DNA from: Actinomycetes bacterium
GTDB lineage: Bacteria; Actinomycetota; Acidimicrobiia; Acidimicrobiales; Palsa-688
Assembly (NCBI GenBank): GCA_021816565.1
Contig: JAKAXN010000018.1
Coordinates: 1 to 24,490 of the forward strand
Length of the DNA stretch: 24,490 nt
Reading direction: 5' to 3'
Shown here: positions 15,030 through 21,908 of the stretch, one piece after another
Layout: every line of letters starts with the position of its first letter
Numbering within the stretch: the stretch's first letter is position 1
The notes under the pieces: generated by a model
What the model was told of the DNA's origin: nothing
Database searches by the model: none
What the model saw: the letters and a program-made list of their open reading frames with translations, nothing else
Position numbers and translations under genes: made by a program

Positions 15030-15505
15030 CGCTCCACCGCAACGCCCAACGGGTCCAAGAAGCCCTCCGGGTCGCCGGCTCACCCGCCGTGGTGCGCGAG
15101 CTTCCCGACTCCGCCCGCACGGTGGCCGAGGCGGCCGCCGCCCTCGGCGTCGGCGAGGCCCAGATCGCCAAATCGCTGGTGTTCGTGGCCGACGGGGAGC
15201 CGGTGCTGGCCGTGCTGAGCGGCACCGACCGGCTCGATCCCCACCGCCTCGGGCACCACGTGGGCGCCACCGAGGTGGGCCGGGCCGACGCCGACGTGGT
15301 GCGTTCGGCCACCGGGTTCCCCATCGGCGGGGTCAGCCCCGTCGGCCACGACGGGCGGCTGCGGATCCTGGTGGACCGGGGTCTGTCCGGTTTCGACGTG
15401 GTGTGGGCCGCGGCCGGTACCCCCCACGCGGTGTTCCCCACCAGCTTCGCCGAGCTGGTGGCCGTGACCGGGGGCGAGCCGGCCGACGTGCGGGTCACCG
15501 CCTGA
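15026..15505 (+). CDS. YbaK-like aminoacyl-tRNA deacylase
   Basis: 159 residues from GTG 15026, overlapping the EamA stop as GTGA. The YbaK/ProX domain hydrolyses mischarged aminoacyl-tRNA, for example Cys-tRNA(Pro) or Ala-tRNA(Pro). The conserved catalytic-site lysine is K49 in AQIAKSLVFVADG. VLSGTDRLDPHRL and the GFPIGGVSPVGH block are family hallmarks, and the C-terminal VWAAAGTPHAVFPTSFAELVAVT completes the fold. It ends 12 bases from the convergent ecfT gene. Substrate specificity is not determined by what is visible. Confidence 0.9.
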   Translation: MTLHRNAQRVQEALRVAGSPAVVRELPDSARTVAEAAAALGVGEAQIAKSLVFVADGEPVLAVLSGTDRLDPHRLGHHVGATEVGRADADVVRSATGFPIGGVSPVGHDGRLRILVDRGLSGFDVVWAAAGTPHAVFPTSFAELVAVTGGEPADVRVTA

Positions 15506-15517
15506 GCGGCCCGCCGG

Positions 15518-16354
15518 TCACACCGGGAACGACGCCGCAGCCACGCACACCCCGGCCGCCAGCACCATGGCCACCACGTCAGCCGGTCCGGGCCGGCGCC
15601 GACGGGCGGAGATCATCCCGGTCCCGCCCCGGGCCGTGATGGCCTCGGCCAGCTCGCCGGCCCGGCGCACCGAGACGGCCAGGGCTGCGACCATCAGGTC
15701 GACCAGCTCGTCGAGCCATCTCTCGATCTCGCTGCGGTCCGGGCGCTCGGGAGCCGGGCGCAGCCGGCGGGCTGCGACCAGGGTGCGCATCTCCGACACC
15801 AGGAGCGGCAGGCTGCGCACGCACAGGGCCACGGCGGTGGCCGCCTCCTCCACCGGGACCCGGACCAGCCTCAGCGGGGCCAGCAGGGTGGACACGGCCG
15901 GGGCGATCTCGCCGAGCGGGGTGGTCCATCCGACGACCGCGGCCGACAGCAGGAACACCACCCCGACGATCACGAACCGGCTGTAGGCGTCGAGGCCGCC
16001 CAGTCCGACGGTCACGCCTGCGATGTGCAGGTACGGCGATCCACCGGAGATGGAAGCCAGGGCCCCGGTGATGACGACGAGGATCCAGAACCACCGGGGC
16101 GGCCGGGGCCACGCCCCGGCCGGGATGCGGGCCACCACGGTGGTGGCCAGGAGCAGGGCCGTGACCAGGCCTATGGCCGCCCACGACGGGAAGTACGACA
16201 GGGTGATGCTCACCCCCATGACGGCCAGCAGCTTGGTGCCGGCCCACAGCCGGTGCACCGGCGAGTCCACCTCGACCACCCGCAGCAGGTTGATCTGGGG
16301 TGGCCGGTAGGGCTCGGCTCCGGCCTCCGCCCGGCGCTTGGGGCGCACCCTCAT
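15518..16354 (-). CDS. ecfT: ECF transporter T component
   Basis: 278 residues from ATG 16354, overlapping the upstream ATPase stop as ATGA. Residues ~40-150 contain four to five hydrophobic helices. The C-terminal half has the long coupling helices with EcfT-type arginine motifs (VAARRLRP and EAITARGGTG), through which the T component engages the two ATPases. The CbiQ-like family forms the membrane scaffold of energy-coupling-factor importers for vitamins or transition metals. Paired with the fused S-A-A' protein upstream it makes a complete importer from two genes, as in mycobacterial Rv2326c-Rv2325c. Confidence 0.88.
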   Translation of the reverse strand: MRVRPKRRAEAGAEPYRPPQINLLRVVEVDSPVHRLWAGTKLLAVMGVSITLSYFPSWAAIGLVTALLLATTVVARIPAGAWPRPPRWFWILVVITGALASISGGSPYLHIAGVTVGLGGLDAYSRFVIVGVVFLLSAAVVGWTTPLGEIAPAVSTLLAPLRLVRVPVEEAATAVALCVRSLPLLVSEMRTLVAARRLRPAPERPDRSEIERWLDELVDLMVAALAVSVRRAGELAEAITARGGTGMISARRRRPGPADVVAMVLAAGVCVAAASFPV

Positions 16355-18411
16355 GCGCCCGCCGCGGCCACCGCGGAGTCGCCCAGGATCCGCCCGTCGC
16401 CCAGGTGCACCACCCGGTCGCAGACCCGCTCCATACCGCCCAGGTCGTGGGAGATGACCACCACGGTCAGGCCGTGGTCGTGGCGCAGGCCGGCCAGCAG
16501 GTCGAGCAGCCCGTCCCGGCTGCGGGAGTCCAGCCCGGCCAGGGGCTCGTCGAGCACCAGCACCGACGGCCGCCGGGCGAGCAGCCCGGCCAGGGCCACC
16601 CGACGCTGCTGGCCGCCGCTCAGGGTGTCCACCCGCCGGTCGGGCATCTCCTGCGGGTCGAGGCCCACGGCGGCCAGCGCGGCGGCCACCGCCTCGTCGT
16701 CGGGCGCGCCGGCGGCGCGCACGTCGCGCCCGACAGTGGAACGCTGCAGCTGCAGCCGGGCGTGCTGGAAGGCCAGCGCCACCGACCCGATCCGGCCCCG
16801 GACCGGCTGACCTCCGAGCAGGGCCTCACCGTAGGTCGGGCGGAGGATCCCGGCCATGATCCACGCCAGGGTGGACTTGCCGGACCCGTTGCCGCCCACC
16901 ACCAGCACCCCTTCGTGGGGGTCGATGCGCAAATCCACCCCTTCGAGGGCGGTGTGGGCCCACGGGGTGCCGATCCCGTAGGTGTGGGTGACGCCGGCCA
17001 GCTCCAGCGGCTCGGGGCTGACGGCACCCACGGAGCTGATACCGAGCCTGGCGGTGGTGGGGCCCGGATCGGCCGGGCCGACGGCGGCGTCGGCCACCGC
17101 CGCGGCCGGGCCGGCGGCGACGACCCGCCCGGTGGCCAACCGGTACCCCCGGTCGGCCACCGCCGCCTCCTCCGGTCGGTGGGTGACGTGCACCACCGAG
17201 ATGCCGTGCGTGGCGGGCAGGGAGCGCAGGAGGGCGGTGAGGTCCCGGCGGCCCGACTCGTCGACCATGGCGGTGGACTCGTCGGACAGCAGGAGCCGGG
17301 GGTGGCGGGCCAGGGCGGCGGCCACCGCCAGGCGCTGGAGCTCCCCACCCGACAGCCCGGAGGTCTCCCGCTCCCCCATCCCCGACAGCCCCACCGAGTC
17401 CAGCACGGCGTCGATGTCGACGTCCCGGTCGCCGGGCAACCCCCACACCACGTCGTCGGCGACGCGCACCCCGAGGATCTGGGTCTCCGGGTGCTGCAGG
17501 ATCATGGCCGTCCCGCCCGGTCGGCCCAGGCCGGCCGGACCGGGCCGCTCGATCGCCCCCCCGGTGGGCGGCCGGCCGGCCAGGAGCCTGGTCAGGGTGG
17601 ACTTGCCCGAGCCGTTGTCGCCGACCAGCGCCACCATCTCGCCGGCCCGGACCTCGAGGGAGACGCCGTCGACGGCGTCGGTGTCGGCGCCGGGGTACCG
17701 GTAGCGGACGTCACTCAGAGCCACCGGCAGAGGGCCGGGCGGGGCCGTCTCACGATCGAGGTCCAGCCGGTCCTGGGCCCGGACCCACTGGAGGCGGTCC
17801 AGGACGGCTCCGATGAAGACCCACCCCAGGATGGCGAACCACACGGTGGCGGCGATGACGAGCACCGCGACGGTGATCCACCAGTCCCGCAGGGCGGCGT
17901 TGATGAACGAGTTGATGTGCTCGAGCAGGCCCGACAGGCCCGGGATGCCCGAGAGCAGCCGCTCCACCCCTTTCCAGGTGTTGCGGATCTGCTCGAGGGT
18001 GAGCTTGCGCAGGGACCCGAACAGCGCCAGCAGGCCGACGCTGATGGCGGCCAGGACCGGTCCGATCACCGCCACCCCGGCCATCACCGCGCCGAAGCCC
18101 CAGCCCCGCCGCTTGACGATGCCGACCAGGCCGCCCACCGCCGCGCACTCCACGATGTTGGTCACCGTGCCGGTCCCGGCCACCAGGAAGCTCAGCACGG
18201 CGGCCGCGAAGGTGGCAGCCATCAGGGCCCTGACCCGGTGGTGGTGGGCGACGACGCCGAGGGGCACCACCGCGAAAGCGGCGATGATCCCCAGGTGGGG
18301 AAGGAACCAGCCGGCCACCGTGAGCACCACCGCCAGCGTCCCGAGCACGGACGCGGTCGCCAGTTCGATGGGCCGCAACGGCCCGGTGAGTCGGGGAGAC
18401 CGCTCCGGCAT
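16351..18411 (-). CDS. ECF transporter fused S-like, A and A' subunits
   Basis: 686 residues from ATG 18411; the frame is open further upstream, but the segment before it looks non-coding and AGGG adjoins this ATG. Residues ~15-205 form a membrane domain with about six helices, probably the substrate-binding S-like part. Two ABC ATPases follow: the first at ~225-455 (Walker A GDNGSGKST, LSGGE at 353, SDE at 376-378, H411), the second at ~468-686 (Walker A GGNGSGKST, LSGGQ at 597, DE 621-622, H655). Catalytic residues are intact in both. The architecture matches mycobacterial Rv2326c. Its TGA overlaps the ecfT start. The substrate is unknown, and no riboswitch was recognised in the 85 bases upstream. 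Confidence 0.87.
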   Translation of the reverse strand: MPERSPRLTGPLRPIELATASVLGTLAVVLTVAGWFLPHLGIIAAFAVVPLGVVAHHHRVRALMAATFAAAVLSFLVAGTGTVTNIVECAAVGGLVGIVKRRGWGFGAVMAGVAVIGPVLAAISVGLLALFGSLRKLTLEQIRNTWKGVERLLSGIPGLSGLLEHINSFINAALRDWWITVAVLVIAATVWFAILGWVFIGAVLDRLQWVRAQDRLDLDRETAPPGPLPVALSDVRYRYPGADTDAVDGVSLEVRAGEMVALVGDNGSGKSTLTRLLAGRPPTGGAIERPGPAGLGRPGGTAMILQHPETQILGVRVADDVVWGLPGDRDVDIDAVLDSVGLSGMGERETSGLSGGELQRLAVAAALARHPRLLLSDESTAMVDESGRRDLTALLRSLPATHGISVVHVTHRPEEAAVADRGYRLATGRVVAAGPAAAVADAAVGPADPGPTTARLGISSVGAVSPEPLELAGVTHTYGIGTPWAHTALEGVDLRIDPHEGVLVVGGNGSGKSTLAWIMAGILRPTYGEALLGGQPVRGRIGSVALAFQHARLQLQRSTVGRDVRAAGAPDDEAVAAALAAVGLDPQEMPDRRVDTLSGGQQRRVALAGLLARRPSVLVLDEPLAGLDSRSRDGLLDLLAGLRHDHGLTVVVISHDLGGMERVCDRVVHLGDGRILGDSAVAAAGA

Positions 18412-18496
18412 CCCTACAGAGTGCCACCCGTAGGTGCCGTTCCGGGTGCGGTCGGGGCCTACTGCGGCCCCCCGGTTGGCCCGCCCCCCGGGCTGC

Positions 18497-18718
18497 TCAA
18501 CGGCGGTCCCGGCCCGCACGGTCGCTCAGCACGATGGCCAGGCTCGGGCACATCCCCCGGGCCTTGCGGGCCAGCGCCAGCAGGTGCGGCGGGACCTCCC
18601 CGGAGCGCAGCACCGGGTATCCCCAGTCGTCCAGGGCGAACAGCTCCGGGAGCAGCTCGGCGCACAGGCCGTGACCGTCGCAGGCCACCGGGTTGACCGA
18701 GATCGACGCCGACCTCAT
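18497..18718 (-). CDS. Small ferredoxin, 3Fe-4S type
   Basis: 73 residues from ATG 18718, overlapping the NuoF-like stop as ATGA. Three cysteines, C13 and C19 in CDGHGLC and C57 in MCPSLAI, match the single-cluster actinobacterial ferredoxins that usually carry a 3Fe-4S centre and often serve cytochromes P450. ELLPELFALDDWGYPVL is the usual core. As the last gene of the redox operon it probably exchanges electrons with the NuoF-like flavoprotein encoded immediately upstream. The gene is embedded in a longer open frame whose upstream part is a shadow; the overlap decides the start. Confidence 0.88.
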   Translation of the reverse strand: MRSASISVNPVACDGHGLCAELLPELFALDDWGYPVLRSGEVPPHLLALARKARGMCPSLAIVLSDRAGRDRR

Positions 18719-20010
18719 GTCCAGCCCCCGATCGGGGGGGTGGGCAGCACGGCCGTCCGGTTCGGCGGGCAGGGCCCGTAGCGGCGGTGGGCATCTATGT
18801 GGGCCGCGAAGGTGCGCCGGGCGCTGTCGAGGAACTGCACCGCCCCGTCGGGGAGCTTGCACGCCCCCCGACCGGCCACCATCGGCGCCCATCGGTCCAG
18901 ATCGGCCGACGCCCGCCCCGAGCGGTCGCCGGCCGCGTCGCGGTCGAAGGCCCCGGCCAGGGCCGGCAGGCCGTTGACGCAGGGCCCGCACTGGCCGGCG
19001 GTGTTGTCGGCCAGCCAGTGCAGCACCGCCGAGACCTCCTGCAGAGGGCAGTGGTCGTCGGGCATGACGGCCACCAGCCCACAGCCCAGCGACGCCCCGA
19101 GCGGCTTCAGGCCCGCAGCGCTCAGCGGGGCCCGCATGAGGTCGGCCACCGGCACCCAGGTGCCGAAGTAGCCCCCGATCAGGGCCCCCCGCCCCGCCTG
19201 ACGGCCGGTGTCGGCCACCGCCGCGGCCAGAGCCCGGCCGGTGGCCAGCTCGTGCACCCCGGGCCGGTCCACCGCTCCCCGGACGGTGAGCAGCACCGTC
19301 CCGGGCTCCTCCGGCGCCCCGGCCATCCGGTAGGCAGCGCCGCCGAAGCGGGCGACCAGGGCCAGGTTGGCCAGGGTCTCGGCGTTGTCGACGAGGGTCG
19401 GAGCTCCGTCCACGCCCCGCTCCGCCGGCCGGTGCTGCTTGTAGGTCGGCCGGGCCGGACCGCCGTTGAGCCAGGCCACCAGGGCCGACTCCTCCCCGGC
19501 GACGTAGCGCGACGGGGTCTCGGCGATGGTGATTGCCACCGGGTCGCCCCGCCGCTCGGCCAGGGCCCGGCCGGCTGCGGCCACCGCCTCCCGGTCGCGC
19601 CGGTCGATGCACAGCACCGCCCGGGATGCGCCCACGGCCACCGCGGCGGCCATGGTCCCGTCGAGGACCAGGTGGGGCACCCGGCGCAGCAGGACCTTGT
19701 CCTTGGCGCTGGCCGGCTCCCCCTCGGTGGCGTTGGCCACGACCACCGGCGGCCGGCCTCTCCGCCCGGTGAGGGCGGCCCGGGTGACGGCCGCCAGCTT
19801 GAGATGGGTCGGAAAGCCGGCCCCGCCCCGGCCCCGCAGGCCGGCCAGCTCGGTCTCCGCCTTGAGGCGGCGGATCCACTCCTGGCGCAGGGGCCCGTAG
19901 CGCTCCAGGTGGGCCCCGAGGGACGGGTCGTCGGCGCCGCCGAGCAGCCGGGCCTCCCCCGGCCCGCAGATGGCGCCGGCCAGGTCGATGTGGGTGTATG
20001 TCGCCGTCAC
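18715..20010 (-). CDS. NuoF-like NAD(P)H-binding flavin/Fe-S oxidoreductase
   Basis: 431 residues from GTG 20010, with GAGAGGAG about 8 bases upstream and GTGA overlap with the preceding gene. It resembles the 51-kDa complex I subunit, which passes electrons from NADH via FMN to a 4Fe-4S cluster. FMN/NADH features: GLRGRGGAGFPTHLKL (57-72), NATEGEPASAKDK (93-105) and RYVAGEESAL (168-177). The cluster motif is altered: where NuoF has C-x2-C-x2-C, this has A338, then C341 and C344, plus the later C384. A C-terminal Cys (C414) might substitute. It probably links NAD(P)H or the ferredoxin to the haem membrane protein upstream. Direction of flow is not known. Confidence 0.85.
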   Translation of the reverse strand: MTATYTHIDLAGAICGPGEARLLGGADDPSLGAHLERYGPLRQEWIRRLKAETELAGLRGRGGAGFPTHLKLAAVTRAALTGRRGRPPVVVANATEGEPASAKDKVLLRRVPHLVLDGTMAAAVAVGASRAVLCIDRRDREAVAAAGRALAERRGDPVAITIAETPSRYVAGEESALVAWLNGGPARPTYKQHRPAERGVDGAPTLVDNAETLANLALVARFGGAAYRMAGAPEEPGTVLLTVRGAVDRPGVHELATGRALAAAVADTGRQAGRGALIGGYFGTWVPVADLMRAPLSAAGLKPLGASLGCGLVAVMPDDHCPLQEVSAVLHWLADNTAGQCGPCVNGLPALAGAFDRDAAGDRSGRASADLDRWAPMVAGRGACKLPDGAVQFLDSARRTFAAHIDAHRRYGPCPPNRTAVLPTPPIGGWT

Positions 20011-20603
20011 CGGCGGGCTCCTCTCGGGTTGTACCGGACCGGAACCGGGGCCGGCTGCAGGCGCCGGGGACCGCCCGGCGGGGCGTCCCGGCTGAACCGC
20101 AGGGCGGCGGCCACGACCACCGAGGCCACGGCCGCCATGTTGAGGATCACGAACCAGGTCTGGTGGCGGTCGCTGCCGGTCCCGAGGCCGTGGACGATGG
20201 CCAGGCCCCACGAGCCGTAGGCCAGCCAGTGCACCGACCGCCACCTGCGGTACCCGAGCCGGGATCGCAGGAGGCTGGTGACCGCCACCGCCAGGAACAG
20301 GTCCAGCGACAGGGCCCCCATCCCCAGCCAGAACGGCCGGTAGGAGGCGCCGAAGGGGACGAAGGCGCTGAGCCAGCTGATCGGCACGTAGGAATCGGCA
20401 ACGGCGCTGACGATGTGGACGACCAGGAACACCGGCCCGAGCAGCGACAGGTTCTTGTGCAGGCCTTCGACCACGAAGCGGGGCCAGCGGGCGGAGCTCC
20501 AGCGGGACTCCGTGGCCAGCCCGGCCAGGACCGAGACGGTCAGCAGTATCAGCGCCGCCACCCCGCTCCCCCGGGCCAGGTACCACAGGGCCTGGGAGTT
20601 CAC
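20007..20603 (-). CDS. Ferric-reductase-like transmembrane haem protein
   Basis: 198 residues from GTG 20603, overlapping the apbE stop as GTGA. About six membrane helices carry the two paired histidines expected for two stacked b haems: H49 and H63 (LHKNLSLLGPVFLVVHIV) and H125 and H138 (SVHWLAYGSWGLAIVHGL). This is the ferric-reductase-like/YedZ-like domain that moves electrons across the membrane. It has no FAD/NAD domain of its own, so the adjacent NuoF-like protein is the likely cytoplasmic partner. The C-terminal tail is Arg/Pro-rich. Confidence 0.87.
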   Translation of the reverse strand: MNSQALWYLARGSGVAALILLTVSVLAGLATESRWSSARWPRFVVEGLHKNLSLLGPVFLVVHIVSAVADSYVPISWLSAFVPFGASYRPFWLGMGALSLDLFLAVAVTSLLRSRLGYRRWRSVHWLAYGSWGLAIVHGLGTGSDRHQTWFVILNMAAVASVVVAAALRFSRDAPPGGPRRLQPAPVPVRYNPRGARR

Positions 20604-21547
20604 GCGGCCTGCCTCTCCGCCGGCCAACCGCCGACCAGGACGGCGGTGCCGTCGCGGCGGACCAGCCGGGCCGTGAGACCGAGCGAGCCGAGCCAGGCCA
20701 CCGCCCGCTCGCCGCGGATGATCGACGCCGTCGACGCGATGTTGGCGTCCACGCAGGTGGCCGCGGCGACCGACACCGTGCGCCACACGACCTCGGCCGG
20801 CTGGGCCGTCGCCGGGTCCACTATGTGGTGCAGCTCCCGGTCCTGCCTGCTCCATCGCCGGACGGTGGTGCTCGAGGTGGCCAGCGCCCCGGAGTCGATC
20901 CGTATCACCGGCCCGGGGCCGCCCGGGGTGGCTCCGTGCCAGTCGGCCACCTTGATGTTCCATCCGCCGGCCGGCGCCTCATTGGCGGTGGCCATGTCGC
21001 CGCCCACGCTGACCAGGACCCCGGTCCCCGTCGCCGCTCCGGCCCGGGCTGCGGCCCGGTCGGCGGCCAGCGCCTTGGCCGTGGCCCCCAGGTCGAGGCG
21101 CACCCCGGCCGGCATCTGCAGGGTCCCCCACCGGCGGTTGAAGCGGACGGCCTTCCAGCCGGGCACCCGCGCCAGGGTCACGACCGGGCCTTCGGGCGCC
21201 AGATCCTTGAAGTCCCGGTCGTAGCCGAGGGCCATGACCGCCGAGCCCACCGTCGGGTCGACGTCGCCGTCGGTGACGCGGGCGGCCCGCAGGGCCACCT
21301 CGATGGCCTCGGCCAGCAGGGGGCCGAGGGCCACCTGGTGGCCCTGGGCCCGGTTGGCCACCTCCAGCTCGGAGTCGGGCCGGAACCGGCTGCAGGCGGC
21401 GTCGATGGCCGCCAGCTCCTGGCGCACCTCCAGGGCGGCCCGGGCCACGCAGCCGGGGTCGACGGTGAGGACGCTGACCCCGGTACCGAGGGCCCGGAAA
21501 TCAGCCCGGCCGAGGCCGGCCGGCCGGGTGACGCGGATCCGGTCCAT
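20600..21547 (-). CDS. apbE: FAD:protein FMN transferase
   Basis: 315 residues from ATG 21547, overlapping the upstream stop by one base (TGATG). ApbE attaches FMN from FAD to a Thr or Ser of target proteins. Recognisable parts: FRALGTGVSV at the N terminus, ACSRFRPDSEL, DVDPTVGSAVMALGYDRDF, RLDLGATAKALAADRA (150-165), VSVGGDMA (179-186), HHIVDPATAQP (240-250) and the metal-binding D267 region DANIASTAS. No signal peptide or lipobox is present, so it would act in the cytoplasm, unlike many ApbE lipoproteins. The expected substrate, an FMN-binding-domain protein, is not encoded in the operon. Confidence 0.92.
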   Translation of the reverse strand: MDRIRVTRPAGLGRADFRALGTGVSVLTVDPGCVARAALEVRQELAAIDAACSRFRPDSELEVANRAQGHQVALGPLLAEAIEVALRAARVTDGDVDPTVGSAVMALGYDRDFKDLAPEGPVVTLARVPGWKAVRFNRRWGTLQMPAGVRLDLGATAKALAADRAAARAGAATGTGVLVSVGGDMATANEAPAGGWNIKVADWHGATPGGPGPVIRIDSGALATSSTTVRRWSRQDRELHHIVDPATAQPAEVVWRTVSVAAATCVDANIASTASIIRGERAVAWLGSLGLTARLVRRDGTAVLVGGWPAERQAA

Positions 21548-21834
21548 CACGAACCCCCGGAGCTGACCGCGGCCGGGCCGCTCGAGGGGTAGACGGGGGT
21601 GGAGGACGGCTGCAGGGTCCCCGACGACGCCGGGCCGGCGTTGGAGCTGGTGGCCGGCTGGGCGCCGGCGGGGGCCGTCCCCGAGGCGGCGCCGGCGGCA
21701 TGCCCGGAGTACGACGTGGCAGCCAGGACAGAGAAGACCCCGGTGAGGCCGGCGCCGCCGGCCAGGGCCCACCGGGTGATGGAGGACACCCTCCTCAGAC
21801 CCTCGTCCCGAGCCCGGGAGTGGTGCGATGGCAT
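21547..21834 (-). CDS. Small membrane-anchored Ala/Ser/Pro-rich protein
   Basis: 95 residues from ATG 21834. A basic N terminus (RARDEGLRR) precedes one hydrophobic segment (~21-42), then an Ala/Ser/Gly/Pro-rich tail predicted to be outside the membrane. There is no recognisable domain, Cys or His cluster. The composition and position, first in an operon with apbE and a ferric-reductase-like gene, recall the anchor-and-linker of actinobacterial FMN-binding proteins, but the FMN-binding domain itself is absent and no remnant was found in the other frames before apbE. It could be a shortened form or an unrelated small partner. No function is assigned. Confidence 0.6.
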   Translation of the reverse strand: MPSHHSRARDEGLRRVSSITRWALAGGAGLTGVFSVLAATSYSGHAAGAASGTAPAGAQPATSSNAGPASSGTLQPSSTPVYPSSGPAAVSSGGS

Positions 21835-21863
21835 GACGCCAGTGTCGGGCCGGCGGTTAGGTA

Positions 21864-21908
21864 TTTCCGTAAGGAAAGCTGGGAAATTCCTGTGTTTGCC
21901 GAAGCTTT
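21864..21908 (-). promoter_or_regulatory. AT-rich region with inverted repeats upstream of the redox operon
   Basis: The 72 bases between dnaE2 and the redox operon are clearly richer in A+T than their surroundings. They hold TTTCC-GTAA-GGAAA (21864-21877), GGAA-A-TTCC (21882-21890), and the pair AAAGCT (21875-21880) and AGCTTT (21903-21908). These could be operator sites, a dnaE2 terminator, or both. A TAnnnT-type -10 could be placed in several ways, so I do not choose one. Confidence 0.35.

Noticed and set aside
15514..15526. Small hairpin CCGGT-CAC-ACCGG between the YbaK-like and ecfT genes
   Set aside because: Only 5 bp with a 3-base loop and no T-tract on either strand; such repeats are expected often at this GC content.
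18412..18496. Possible riboswitch upstream of the ECF transporter gene
   Set aside because: Only 85 bases, dominated by C and G runs, and no conserved cobalamin, thiamin or other aptamer core was recognised.
16300..18696. A 798-residue plus-strand open frame opposite the ECF transporter genes
   Set aside because: Its composition (Gly, Arg, Pro, His, Gln-rich) is that of an antisense GC-rich shadow, while the minus strand encodes two complete ABC ATPases with all motifs.
18719..19879. Long Gly/Arg-rich minus-strand frame continuing upstream of the ferredoxin
   Set aside because: It is an out-of-frame shadow of the NuoF-like gene; the ATGA overlap fixes the ferredoxin start at 18718.
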